Positions 56,067 to 64,000 of a stretch of DNA of 64,000 nucleotides are shown piece after piece. Numbering within the stretch: the stretch's first letter is position 1; every line of letters begins with the position of its first letter. This stretch comes from Beroe forskalii (lineage: Eukaryota; Ctenophora; Nuda; Beroida; Beroidae). The translations under genes were made by a program, and so were the position numbers. The notes under the pieces are model-generated. The model did no database searches. It worked only from the letters and a program-made list of their open reading frames with translations, and was not told the DNA's origin. The stretch is from NCBI GenBank assembly GCA_011033025.1, contig WFMF01000178.1, positions 71,849 through 135,848 on the forward strand, in the 5' to 3' direction.

Positions 56067-56515
56067 GGATAGCCAAAAACAATTGAAAATTGTTTGGGTA
56101 ACGCAGCCACTCCAGTCCCTAAAATTATACGATTAAAACTATTGATATGAGTTTAAATGGCAGCCTGTCCGTGGCGGCATGCTTTGGTTACTAAAAAATA
56201 AGCAAAACTTCACATTCATCATGAACTCACTGCATGATTTTAGGCTGTTAGGAAACACGAAGTCACCCTTATCATGGTTGGAGTGACAATATCGCGATTG
56301 TGAATATGTTCGACGAGAATGAAGTAGAAAGTTTTCACGTTTTTACAGTGTTATGAGCTCACATCATATGCGTGACCAAGATAATTCTTCATAACCAAAG
56401 CACACCGCCACGGACAGGCTGCGATTTAAACTCATATCAATAGTTTTAATCGTATAATTTTAGGGACTGGAGTGGCTGCGTTACCCAAACAATTTTCAAT
56501 TGTTTTTGGCTATCC
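56067..56515. mobile_element. Foldback element with 124-bp inverted arms
   Basis: Arms 56067-56190 and 56392-56515 are near-perfect inverted copies beginning GGATAGCCAAAAACAATTG. They are separated by 201 bp of unrelated sequence and flanked by ATAT on both sides. Non-coding. Confidence 0.85.
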
Positions 56516-56569
56516 ATATCACTCTTTTTTGGCATAAAACTTACGACAATCAGTTCAAGTTGTGATAAT

Positions 56570-57320
56570 TGCTTTAATTGATCAATTATCTCATTCAGCA
56601 TTTGACAACCGGTATTCAAATTAAATATACAAAACGTTATTTTAGCTCTAGTAAATAATACCGTTGGAATTGAGTCGCTGTCAGTTTTACTTTTTGAGTT
56701 ATACGCGATAATCACTTTAATTGGCCAATTATCTAATTAAGCGGCTGGCAACAGGTAATTATATTAAATGAATGAATCGTAATTTCGACGTAAGATTATA
56801 AAGCCGTTGAAATTAAGACGCTATCATTATTACTTTTCAAGTTACAGGCGATAATTACTTTAATTGGGCAATTAACTAATTAAGCGGATGGCAACCTGTA
56901 ATGAAATCAAACGAATAAATCGTAGTTTCGACGTAAGTTAATAATGTCGTTAGAATTAAGACGCTATCATTTTTACTTTTCGAGTTATACGCGATAATTA
57001 GTTTAATTGGCCAATTAACTAATTAAGCGGTTGACAACCGGTACTAAAATGAAGCTTATAAATCGTAGTTTCGACGTAAGTTAATAATGCCGTTGGTATT
57101 AAGTCGCTATCATTCTTACTTTTTGAGTGATAGGCGATAATTACTATAATTGGCCAATTAATTAATTAAGCAGTTGGCAACCTGTACTTAAATTAAACGA
57201 ATAAATCGCAGTTTCGACGTAAGTTAATAATTCCGTTAGAATTAAGACGCTATCATTTTTACTTTTTGAGTAATACGCGATAATTACTTTAATTGGCCAA
57301 TTAACCAATTAAGGAATTGT
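56570..57320. repeat. Satellite of about 140 bp, 5-6 units
   Basis: AATTACTTTAATTGGCCAAT or a variant recurs near 56573, 56709, 56851, 56994, 57136 and 57280. It is followed in most units by TAATTAAGCGG, AATCGTAGTTTCGACGTAAG and AAGACGCTATCATT. Confidence 0.9.
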
Positions 57321-57774
57321 CATTTTAGAATTTAATATGGCCTAGTGCACGCACACCATTCTGAAGTTTCATATGCCGTTTAGATTATGATTCTATCTTT
57401 TATAGTTCTCGAGAACACTCAAACTCAATTTCTATCATCGTCGCGTCGGGTCGGGTCGGGTCGGGTCGTAGTACATCTTCTAATTTTTGATAAAATAGCA
57501 TTTTTTTGATAATTTATTGTGAGAAAACGACGCGATCGATTTTCATGAAATTTTCAGGGTTTGTTATTCATGTCATGGACTATCTCTGTGCAAATTTTCG
57601 TGACAACCAAATAAAGTTAACATGTTGAAAGCGCGACTCAAAAATCGCGATTTTCGCAATTCACTGTATTTTTATATAATGGGCGCTGGCAAACGTATTT
57701 TTCAAAACTTGTAAAACGGTTCCGCGAACACTTTTTGCACTTCATGCTGGTACTACCGGCTTGTTTGGAGTGTC

Positions 57775-57944
57775 TGGCCAGCAGTCCCGGCCCTTCGGGC
57801 CGGGACTGCTGGCCAATTGGGCTGCCCTGGGCCCTACGGGCCGAGGGCATCTGCCCTTCGGGCAGATGTTCCAAGGCAGCATCCCCGGCCCTTCGGGCCG
57901 GGGATGCTTACTCTCGGATGCCCTCGGCCCTTCGGGCCGAGGGC
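57775..57944. repeat. Array of GC-rich hairpins sharing GGCCC-TTC-GGGCC cores
   Basis: Perfect stems with 3-base loops: 57775-57793 with 57797-57815 (19 bp), 57830-57834 with 57838-57842 (5 bp, loop TAC), 57848-57856 with 57860-57868 (9 bp), 57878-57891 with 57895-57908 (14 bp) and 57920-57930 with 57934-57944 (11 bp). A further GGGCGCT-TGCC-AGCGCCC hairpin is near 57977. The open frames here only read the palindromes. Confidence 0.9.
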
Positions 57945-57997
57945 AGATGCCCTCGGTGTTTTTTTTCCGTGGCTGCGGGCGCTTGCCAGCGCCCTGA

Positions 57998-58029
57998 TAC
58001 ATTAACAACACGCATTATATATAGTAAGA
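57998..58029 (-). mobile_element. Detached TC end of the second Helitron
   Basis: Matches 48709-48738 exactly over about 30 bases (TTAACAACACGCATTATATA then TAGTAAGA) and is followed by T on the plus strand, as expected for insertion next to A. Confidence 0.75.
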
Positions 58030-58179
58030 TGTTCTTATTGATACTCAATGGTTTTCAATAATTACAGATGGCTTAAAACACTATTTTAAGGACTTTATTA
58101 GCATTTGAGAAGCATTTTAAGAGCCCTCAGTGCTTTTTGATAAGGTACAACGGAAAATCATGAGATAGCACGGGACCTT

Positions 58180-60560
58180 GATCCAACAGTGATTAGAGAG
58201 GAACAGTAAAGGATCAAAAGGTGTCGAATCAGGCCATACTGGTCTAGACAAGAGCGCTCTGGCCACTCATTACCACGTAGGGGTTATTCAAGACCCGAGG
58301 GTCCTTCAAAAGGTCGTCCTTGGTTCACTAGGGGCCGGAAGACGAAGGGCCAAGGATTCACCAAGCTTTACATTGCATTTCAGGGCGAGATAAGGCTTCA
58401 TGAGGAGGTCAGACTAGTGTCACCAGAGGGCCAGAGTAGTGTTGCAGGTAGTCAGCTGGGAGTCACAGGGGGGCAAGGAAGGACCAACAAGGCACCAGGT
58501 GAAGGTCGCCAGATCAAGGTCGGCCAGTTGAGAGCAATTTAGCATTCTTGCATAAATTATGATTGACAAAGGTCAGCTACAATGATCACCAGAAGACCAG
58601 TTTGTAGGCACTTAGTCACCAAGCAATGATAAAGGCTTCATCAGTCAGCAAGGCTTGATTATTGATATTCAGCATATCTTTCACGAGCTGTCAAAAAGTC
58701 ATCTGTGTGGCAAAGGGACAGGCAAGTGCCACCAGCTTCTTGCGAGAGTCGACTTGTTGATGAAACGTGTCCTACTGTCCTGTGAAGTCATAATTGAGCA
58801 ATTAACACTGGGAGAAGTGAGTCTGAAAAGGATGCCGCCAAGGGTCTAGTCAGCATCTGGTTCATGTAAGAGGGTATCCGGCCAGAAGATCACGTCAGAA
58901 TCACCAGTGGGTTACTTGATCAGCTAAGAGTCAGCAGTGGGTCAGACCAGAAGTACCAGCTGGGTCATAAGGTAGGATCAGGAGACGCCAGTTATAGGTC
59001 AGGTAGGAACCGGAGACGCCAGTAGATCAAGTAGGATAGCAGTCACCAGTAGGTACGGTAGGATCAGAAGATGCCATTAGGTCAGGTAGGATCACGATGC
59101 TCAGGTAGGATCAGGAGACGCCAGCTGTAGGTCAGGTAGGATCATGAGACGCCAGTCATAGGTCAGGTAGGATCAGGAGACGCCGATAGGTAAGGTGGGA
59201 TCAGGAGATGCCAGTACGTCAGGTAGGATTAGGAGGCTCAGGTAGGATCAGGAGACGCCAGTCTCCAATGGGTCAGATAGGATCAGTCCAGATGCCAGTA
59301 GGTCAGGTAGGATCAGGAGACGCCAGTAGGTCAGGTAGGATCAGAAGACGCCAGTAGGTCTGGTAGGATCAGGAGACATCAGTGCACAGTAAGTCAGGTA
59401 GGATCAGGAGACACGAGCTATAGGTCAGGTAGGATCAGGAGACGCCAGTTATAGGTCAGGTAGGAACCGGAGACGCCAGTAGATCAAGTAGGATAGCAGA
59501 CACCAGTAGGTAAGGTAGGGTCAGAAGATGCCATTAGGTCAGGTAGGATCACGATGCTCAGGTAGGATCAGGAGACGCCAGCTGTAGGTCAGGTAGGAAC
59601 CAGAGACGCCAGTGGGTCAGGTAGGATCAGGAGACGCCAGTAGGTCAGGTAGGATCAGGAGACGCCAGATATAGGTCACATAGGATCAGGAGACGTCAGT
59701 TATAGGTCAGGTAGGATCAGGAGACGCCAGAAGATCAGGTAGGATCAGGAGATGCCAGTAGGTCAGGCAGGATCAGGAGAAGCTAGCATGTCAGGTAGGA
59801 TCAGAAAACGTTACTAGTAGGTCAGGTAGGATCAAGAGACGCCAATGGCTAAAACAGTTACCTATTTGAGCTTTTAATTTAATTTTTAATAGTGGGTCAG
59901 GCAAGAAGTACCAGCTGGGTCACAGGTCAGTGTCTGCTGTCACCTATGGTCAGACAATGGTCGAAAGTATTAAAGTAGGTCAGGTAAGATTCGCAAGTAG
60001 GTCAGAGAAGATTAGTCAGTAGGTCAGATAAGAAGCGTCACTAGGCCAGGTAAGAGTCGCCAGTAGGCCAGATAAGATTCCTTATTTGGTCAGCTAAGGT
60101 CGTCAGTAGGCCAGGTGAGAGACGCTAGTAGGTCAAGTAGGAGGCGCCAGGAGATCAGGTAATGGGGAGTTACCAGTCATTGAGGAATTCAGGCAAAAGG
60201 CCTAACTTGGTCACAATTTGAGTCACAATTTGGTCAGGCAAGAGTCGCCATCTGGAACAGGTAAAGGTCACCAAAAAGCCAATAGGTCAGGCAAAAGTCA
60301 TAATTCAGTCAGGCTAGAGAGAAAGAGGCCCTAGTTGATCAGGTCAGAGTCAACAGTGAATTTGGCAAGAGTTACAAAGCTGGACAGCACTCAGCGTGTC
60401 AGCCAGGAGTCACAGCCGCTCAGGTTTGAGGTCCCATTGGATCAGGTCATAGTCACCAAGTCACCAGTGAGTTAGGCAAAAGTTACAAGCTGGGTCACCA
60501 GTCACTGAGGCAAGAGTCACCAGTAAGTCAGCAAGAGACACCAGTTAGTCAGGCAATATT
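58180..60560. repeat. Minisatellite of about 28 bp units, degenerate at both sides
   Basis: The core at about 58970-59850 repeats GGTCAGGTAGGATCAGGAGA then CGCCAGTA more than 25 times. Outside the core, units decay to GTCACCAGTAGGTCAGGCAAGA-like forms. No coding meaning. Confidence 0.9.
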
Positions 60561-60710
60561 GTGCATTTTACTGTTAGGTGATACCTAAGCCCTTCAAGTT
60601 CTGAAAATGTGAAAATAGCCGTTTCTATTCACCAAATAAACTTTAAAAGCCACTGACTGTGAAAATTATGTTCAAAAACAACAGATTTTTATGTCAAAAT
60701 TCATTGGAAA

Positions 60711-60826
60711 AAGCCCCAAAAAAAAACCCAAAAAAAACCTAAAAAAACCAAAAAAAACCAAAAAAAAACCTAGCCCAAGAATCGAAAAATAGGGTAGGGC
60801 TTGGTTTTTTTTGGGCTACAATCCCC
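60711..60826. repeat. A-rich foldback at the right end of the composite
   Basis: Repeats of AAAAAAACC lead to CCTAGCCCAAGA, then GGGTAGGGCTTGG, TTTTTTTT and GGGCTACAATCCCC. It is an inverted relative of the left end at 55075. Confidence 0.75.
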
Positions 60827-61062
60827 CTATTACATGAGCTCTATTTGATAAATCCGACACCGCATCAATGTTATATCTTCTCTACATCAACATCATATAA
60901 AATAGATCTTTGCTAATTCACATGCCAAGATATCATGCGTCTTCTTTGTATCCTCATGTAATTTATAGCCCCAAGATGAATATTATTCACAGTCATCCCC
61001 AAACCACAGCTACATATAACCTACGTGTTACAAATATGCGAAACACGTTCGACTATTATATT

Positions 61063-61241
61063 ACTTTAGCGAAAGCCATTCATAACATATCTAAATTTAT
61101 CACGGGTCCACTCTTCGAGTGTCGCGTGATAAATTAGATATAAATATTTCGTAGCAAGCTACTCAATATTTATATCCTATTACATACTCATTTCATTCGT
61201 ATGTAATAGAGATATGTTAATTCCTGGTCTTTCGCTAAAGT
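61063..61241. repeat. Cloverleaf palindrome: two-part stem plus three adjoining arms
   Basis: Outer stem ACTTTAGCGAAAG (61063-61075) with 61229-61241. Second stem ATAACATATCT (61082-61092) with 61210-61220. Arms: 61094-61104 with 61125-61135, plus an inner CACTC/GAGTG; 61137-61148 with 61165-61176, plus an inner GTAGC/GCTAC; and 61177-61187 with 61199-61209. The arms follow each other with no more than one base between. Non-coding. Confidence 0.9.
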
Positions 61242-61261
61242 ACATATTGAATAACAAGAAT

Positions 61262-61382
61262 CAGTGCCCTCTCATAACACACGGTTTTTACTCGTTTCTG
61301 CGGAAGGGCAGCCCCATCTCATGACACTCGGTTTACACTCGTTTCTCCGAATGGCTAGTGTGTCATGAGATGGGCCTGCCCT
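61262..61382. repeat. Hairpin with 7+15-bp stem and a diverged direct repeat
   Basis: AGGGCAG (61305-61311) pairs with CTGCCCT (61376-61382), and CCCATCTCATGACAC (61313-61327) pairs perfectly with 61360-61374. The loop sequence TCGGTTTACACTCGTTTCTC resembles ACGGTTTTTACTCGTTTCTG just before it (61281-61300). Confidence 0.8.
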
Positions 61383-61555
61383 AAATAGCATATCAGAAAA
61401 TAGAGATCATCTGCCCTCTTTCCCAGTTGACATGTGGTGACGCAGGCCCGTGGCCGGGTGGGGCCCTACACAGAGAGGAAGCTACGGCAGGGGTATGGGG
61501 CACAGCCCCGGGAAATTTTTTGAAAAATATGGTGTTTTTGTAATATATCAATTTT

Positions 61556-61930
61556 AGCGCACCAGTAGCACGCCAGTAGCGCGCCAGTAGCACGCCAGTA
61601 TCGCGCCAGTATCACGCCAGTACCGCGCCAGTACCACGCCAGTATCACGCCAGTCGAAACTAACTTAAAGCCAGGACGCCAGTAGCACGCCAGTATCAGA
61701 TCATATACTGGCGTGTTACTGGCGTCCTGGCTTTAAGTTAGTTTCGACTGGCGCGATACTGGCGTGATACTGGCGCGGTACTGGCGTGATACTGGCGTGC
61801 TACTGGCGTGATACTGGCGCGATACTGGCGTGATACTGGCGCGATAACGGCGTGAGGTAGGCCTGATACTGGCGCGCAACTGGCATGATACTGGCGTGGT
61901 ACTGGCCTGATACTGGCGTGATACTGGCCT
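61556..61930. repeat. Large inverted repeat made of CGCCAGTA arrays
   Basis: The centre at about 61700 has 49-bp arms (61648-61696 and 61705-61753) with one mismatch. Outside them lie arrays of GCACGCCAGTA units on the left and their inverse TACTGGCGTG on the right. The plain short open frames read only this repeat. Confidence 0.9.
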
Positions 61931-62602
61931 CGACGGATCGCTCAATTTACCTAGGGATTCTACATCAAAAATTACCTTGCACTTGTTCGTGATTTTGCAA
62001 GAAAAGCAAGGGAACCGAGAAAAATGGAAAATTTTGGTTGAAAATGAAGGGGTTTTTTCTTGTGGAAGGTAAGAACAATATATGGGCCATCACCCAGTAG
62101 CTGTTGTCTGATATCAGATGCGGAGGTCGAATTTTCTGTCTAATTCTAACTTTAACTCTTATTCATGTTATATTGCCAGGAATTGAAATGCACTAAAAAC
62201 TTCAAAACGTACTGCACCAAAATATGAAAATATGCCTCCAAATAATGTAGCGAATTTTAGCCTCAATATTCATCATTTCTACGATATTAAGGGTATCCGC
62301 CATTTCTATGGGACGGCAACAAAAGTTGAGTTGAAGTTGGTACGTAGAAAGCGTCACAAAACGTGACAAAAACTCCTGAAATGTGTCCAAATCCTCAGGA
62401 AAACGTCCAACTGAAAATGTCGCCGTCCCCCAAGAACAGGGGAAGCCTTAATACATATATTATGCTCACTACTTAGCTACCTACATAATTTTAGATTCAA
62501 ATGGCAGTAAATAATTTTTTCTTTTTTGGCAAAAAATAGCCCTGAATTTACTGTAAATCTGATCGTTTATTAATTCGAATGGGTGAAATCATCATTGAAG
62601 GG
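61931..62602. other. No gene recognised
   Basis: AT-rich spacer between foldback elements. No domain or splice evidence. Confidence 0.45.
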
Positions 62603-62737
62603 TTTAGTAACGAGTAAAAAGTACTAAACGTCATATTACACACTCGAGGGCCGGAGGCCAGAGTGTGTAATATGGCATTAAGAAACCGAGGCCGAGGTTT
62701 TTAATGCTGAGTTTAGTACTTTTTACGAGTTATTAAA
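62603..62737. repeat. Y-shaped palindrome: outer stem plus two arms
   Basis: A 27-bp outer stem (62603-62629 with 62711-62737, three mismatches) contains GTAAAAAGTACTAAAC. Inner arm 1: CATATTACACACTC (62632-62645) with 62661-62674. Inner arm 2: GCATTAA (62675-62681) with 62701-62707, plus an inner AAACC/GGTTT. Confidence 0.88.
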
Positions 62738-62832
62738 CTGAATTATGCACCGAATTTACTCGGAAAATGGCAATATTTTCAAACACAAGGAAATGTTTTA
62801 AATTAAGATATGAACGTACAGTTTGCTCAGCT

Positions 62833-62946
62833 GTGCGAAATAAATTATTACGCACTGTTCTACTGCACCATAATAAATTATTATGACCTACAGTGCGTAA
62901 TAAATCCGGATTTCGGCACTACAGTGCGTAATAATTTATTGCGCAC
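62833..62946. repeat. Y-shaped palindrome: outer stem plus two arms
   Basis: A 26-bp outer stem (62833-62858 with 62921-62946, one mismatch) contains AAATTATTACGCACTGT. Inner arm 1 is the palindrome CATAATAAATTATTATG at 62869-62885. Inner arm 2 centres on AAATCCGGATTT (62902-62913) and is closed by AGTGC (62892-62896) with GCACT (62916-62920). Confidence 0.88.
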
Positions 62947-63104
62947 GGTACCCTGGTGCCTATAGGGTTTTTGAATACATAGCATAAACATGCCTGGAAG
63001 GTGCATAATATTAATATACAGCAGTGAAAACTAAAAGACACTGCGATGGTGAGTACCTAATGATCTTATGCCCCCAGCCTTAGACACTTGAGCCAATGTC
63101 ATGT

Positions 63105-63518
63105 CAGGCCCGTAGACAGAGGGGGGGCTAGGGGGGCTGCAGCCCCCCTCGGAAGAAAAGGTACCATTTCAAAAAAAAATAGTTAGAATAAAAGTTTTTT
63201 GACTGATAATCATAATTATATACTTTGGCTTGGTTAAATATAAATAGTGGCAGTTTAATCTTATTCTGACTGTTATAGCTCACTTATAGTTGATTGTATA
63301 CTTTTTCAATGCTTTGATTTTGACAAATATCGTCCTGTACATTTCCTGTACATTTCTTTATTGTAAAAATCATCCGACAGCACCCTAATTTCCCTAAAAT
63401 TTTCCGGGGCTCCGCCCCTGGACCCCGCAGGGGGCTGCGCCCCCAGACCCCTGCCGCAGCTTGGCTTCGCTCGCGGCGCAAGGGCCCCTCCCGGAAAAAA
63501 ATCCTGGCTACGGGCCTG
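63105..63518. mobile_element. hAT-like MITE with 8-bp target duplication
   Basis: The ends CAGGCCCGTAG and CTACGGGCCTG are flanked by the perfect direct repeat TGTCATGT (63097-63104 and 63519-63526). G/C-rich subterminal repeats such as GGGGCTGCAGCCCCCC and TCCGGGGCTCCGCCCC flank a T-rich middle. Eight-bp duplication fits hAT or P elements. No coding capacity in 414 bp. Confidence 0.88.
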
Positions 63519-63526
63519 TGTCATGT

Positions 63527-63660
63527 GTCCTATAATTAGGTAATAGAGTGTTGGTATTATAATTCCAAGAAAACCAAGAGAAATAGATAAATAAATCAAT
63601 GTTATTAAACAAAGAAGTTAAATTAAACTTATAATTTAAACACTTCAACTTAATTTAATT
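63527..63660. repeat. Right half of a dispersed repeat split by the MITE
   Basis: GTCCTATAATTAGG then AAATAAATCAATGTTATTAAAC and AAAGAAGTTAAATTAAAC match 51890-52010. The left half lies before 63097 and matches the 187-bp satellite unit. Confidence 0.75.
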
Positions 63661-64000
63661 ATTTATTCAGGATGAGGGTTAAAAGTGATATGCCAGTTTA
63701 TGTTATAACCACTAATATGGCAATCTGGGGGAATTGAAAAGAGTATCATAATATTTACCTTGTTTTTTCGATTGTGATTTCACCCGATTTTTGAGCGAAA
63801 ATCCGTTGGATTAATTCTTGGTGCAAGAATTCTGCACAATCAACTTAGTTCATGCTTGTTACAGAGACATAACCGTGTGCTACGGACACATAACTGCGAA
63901 TTTTAATGAGACATAACCACACGAGTTAAATGGACAATGGAGATGTAACCTTTTGCTTCCCAATTATTTAGGAAAAAATCAAGGCGGCCAGATTGATTAT
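63661..64000. other. No gene recognised
   Basis: AT-rich sequence to the window edge. AGACATAACC is repeated near 63869 and 63909. Confidence 0.45.

Larger units (their letters stand above)
55075..60826. mobile_element. Composite 5.75-kb element with inverted ends and 8-bp direct repeat
   Basis: The left end GGGATTGTAGCCCAAAAAAA and its inverse TTTTTTTTGGGCTACAATCC at the right are flanked by CTATTACA on both sides (55067-55074 and 60827-60834). Next to each end lies a hairpin around AAGCCCAAGA and GGGTAGGGCTTGG. Inside are a Helitron, a foldback, satellites and a minisatellite, and no transposase. An alternative is two unrelated insertions of the A-rich repeat, with the direct repeat due to chance. 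Confidence 0.6.

Noticed and set aside
57735..58061. Overlapping frames on both strands with Gly/Pro/Arg-rich products
   Set aside because: All are readings of the GC-rich hairpin array.
1..64000. tRNA and rRNA genes
   Set aside because: No sequence with a full set of tRNA box A/box B motifs and a proper acceptor stem, and no rRNA-like conserved stretch, was found. The cloverleaf palindromes lack tRNA motifs.

Overview
The window is nuclear DNA from an animal. It carries an NK-like (NKL) homeobox gene, a class found only in Metazoa, and a SLC35G/EamA-type membrane transporter gene. Both are broken into short exons with ordinary GT-AG introns and both lie on the minus strand. The rest is AT-rich intergenic or intronic DNA with many non-autonomous transposons, satellites and foldback elements. 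That fits a repeat-rich, heterozygous marine invertebrate, but the sequence does not settle the phylum.

Layout. 1-235: part of a cloverleaf repeat in poor-quality sequence. 1.3-2.7 kb: nested hairpins and a MITE. 2.7-15.9 kb: the transporter locus, present twice in tandem. A clean copy of four exons (4.86-6.12 kb) is followed by a badly corrupted copy (6.12-9.08 kb), then a clean second copy (9.14-15.9 kb). This looks like two haplotypes joined head to tail by the assembler. One haplotype carries a 1.77-kb hAT-like insertion that the other lacks. 15.9-26.7 kb: no gene recognised, a few dispersed repeats. 26.75-43.9 kb: the homeobox gene in seven exons with all intron phases matching, encoding 357 residues with an N-terminal EH1-like motif, seven 10-residue repeats and a C-terminal homeodomain. 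44-54 kb: a decayed LINE, Harbinger-like and Tc1/mariner-like MITEs, a Helitron and a 185-bp satellite. 55.07-60.83 kb: a 5.75-kb block with matching inverted ends and an 8-bp direct repeat, holding a second Helitron, a foldback, two satellites, a minisatellite and an array of GC-rich hairpins. 61-63 kb: several multi-armed palindromes that could fold as cloverleaf or Y-shaped junctions, then a large inverted repeat and a second hAT-like MITE with its target duplication.

The strongest candidates for something undescribed are the multi-armed palindromes (54.57-54.74, 61.06-61.24, 62.60-62.74, 62.83-62.95 kb and a damaged copy at position 1) and the GC-rich hairpin array at 57.8-57.9 kb. In both genes an exon-intron boundary has been copied several times into the adjoining intron. 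No tRNA, rRNA, CRISPR array or intact transposase was seen.
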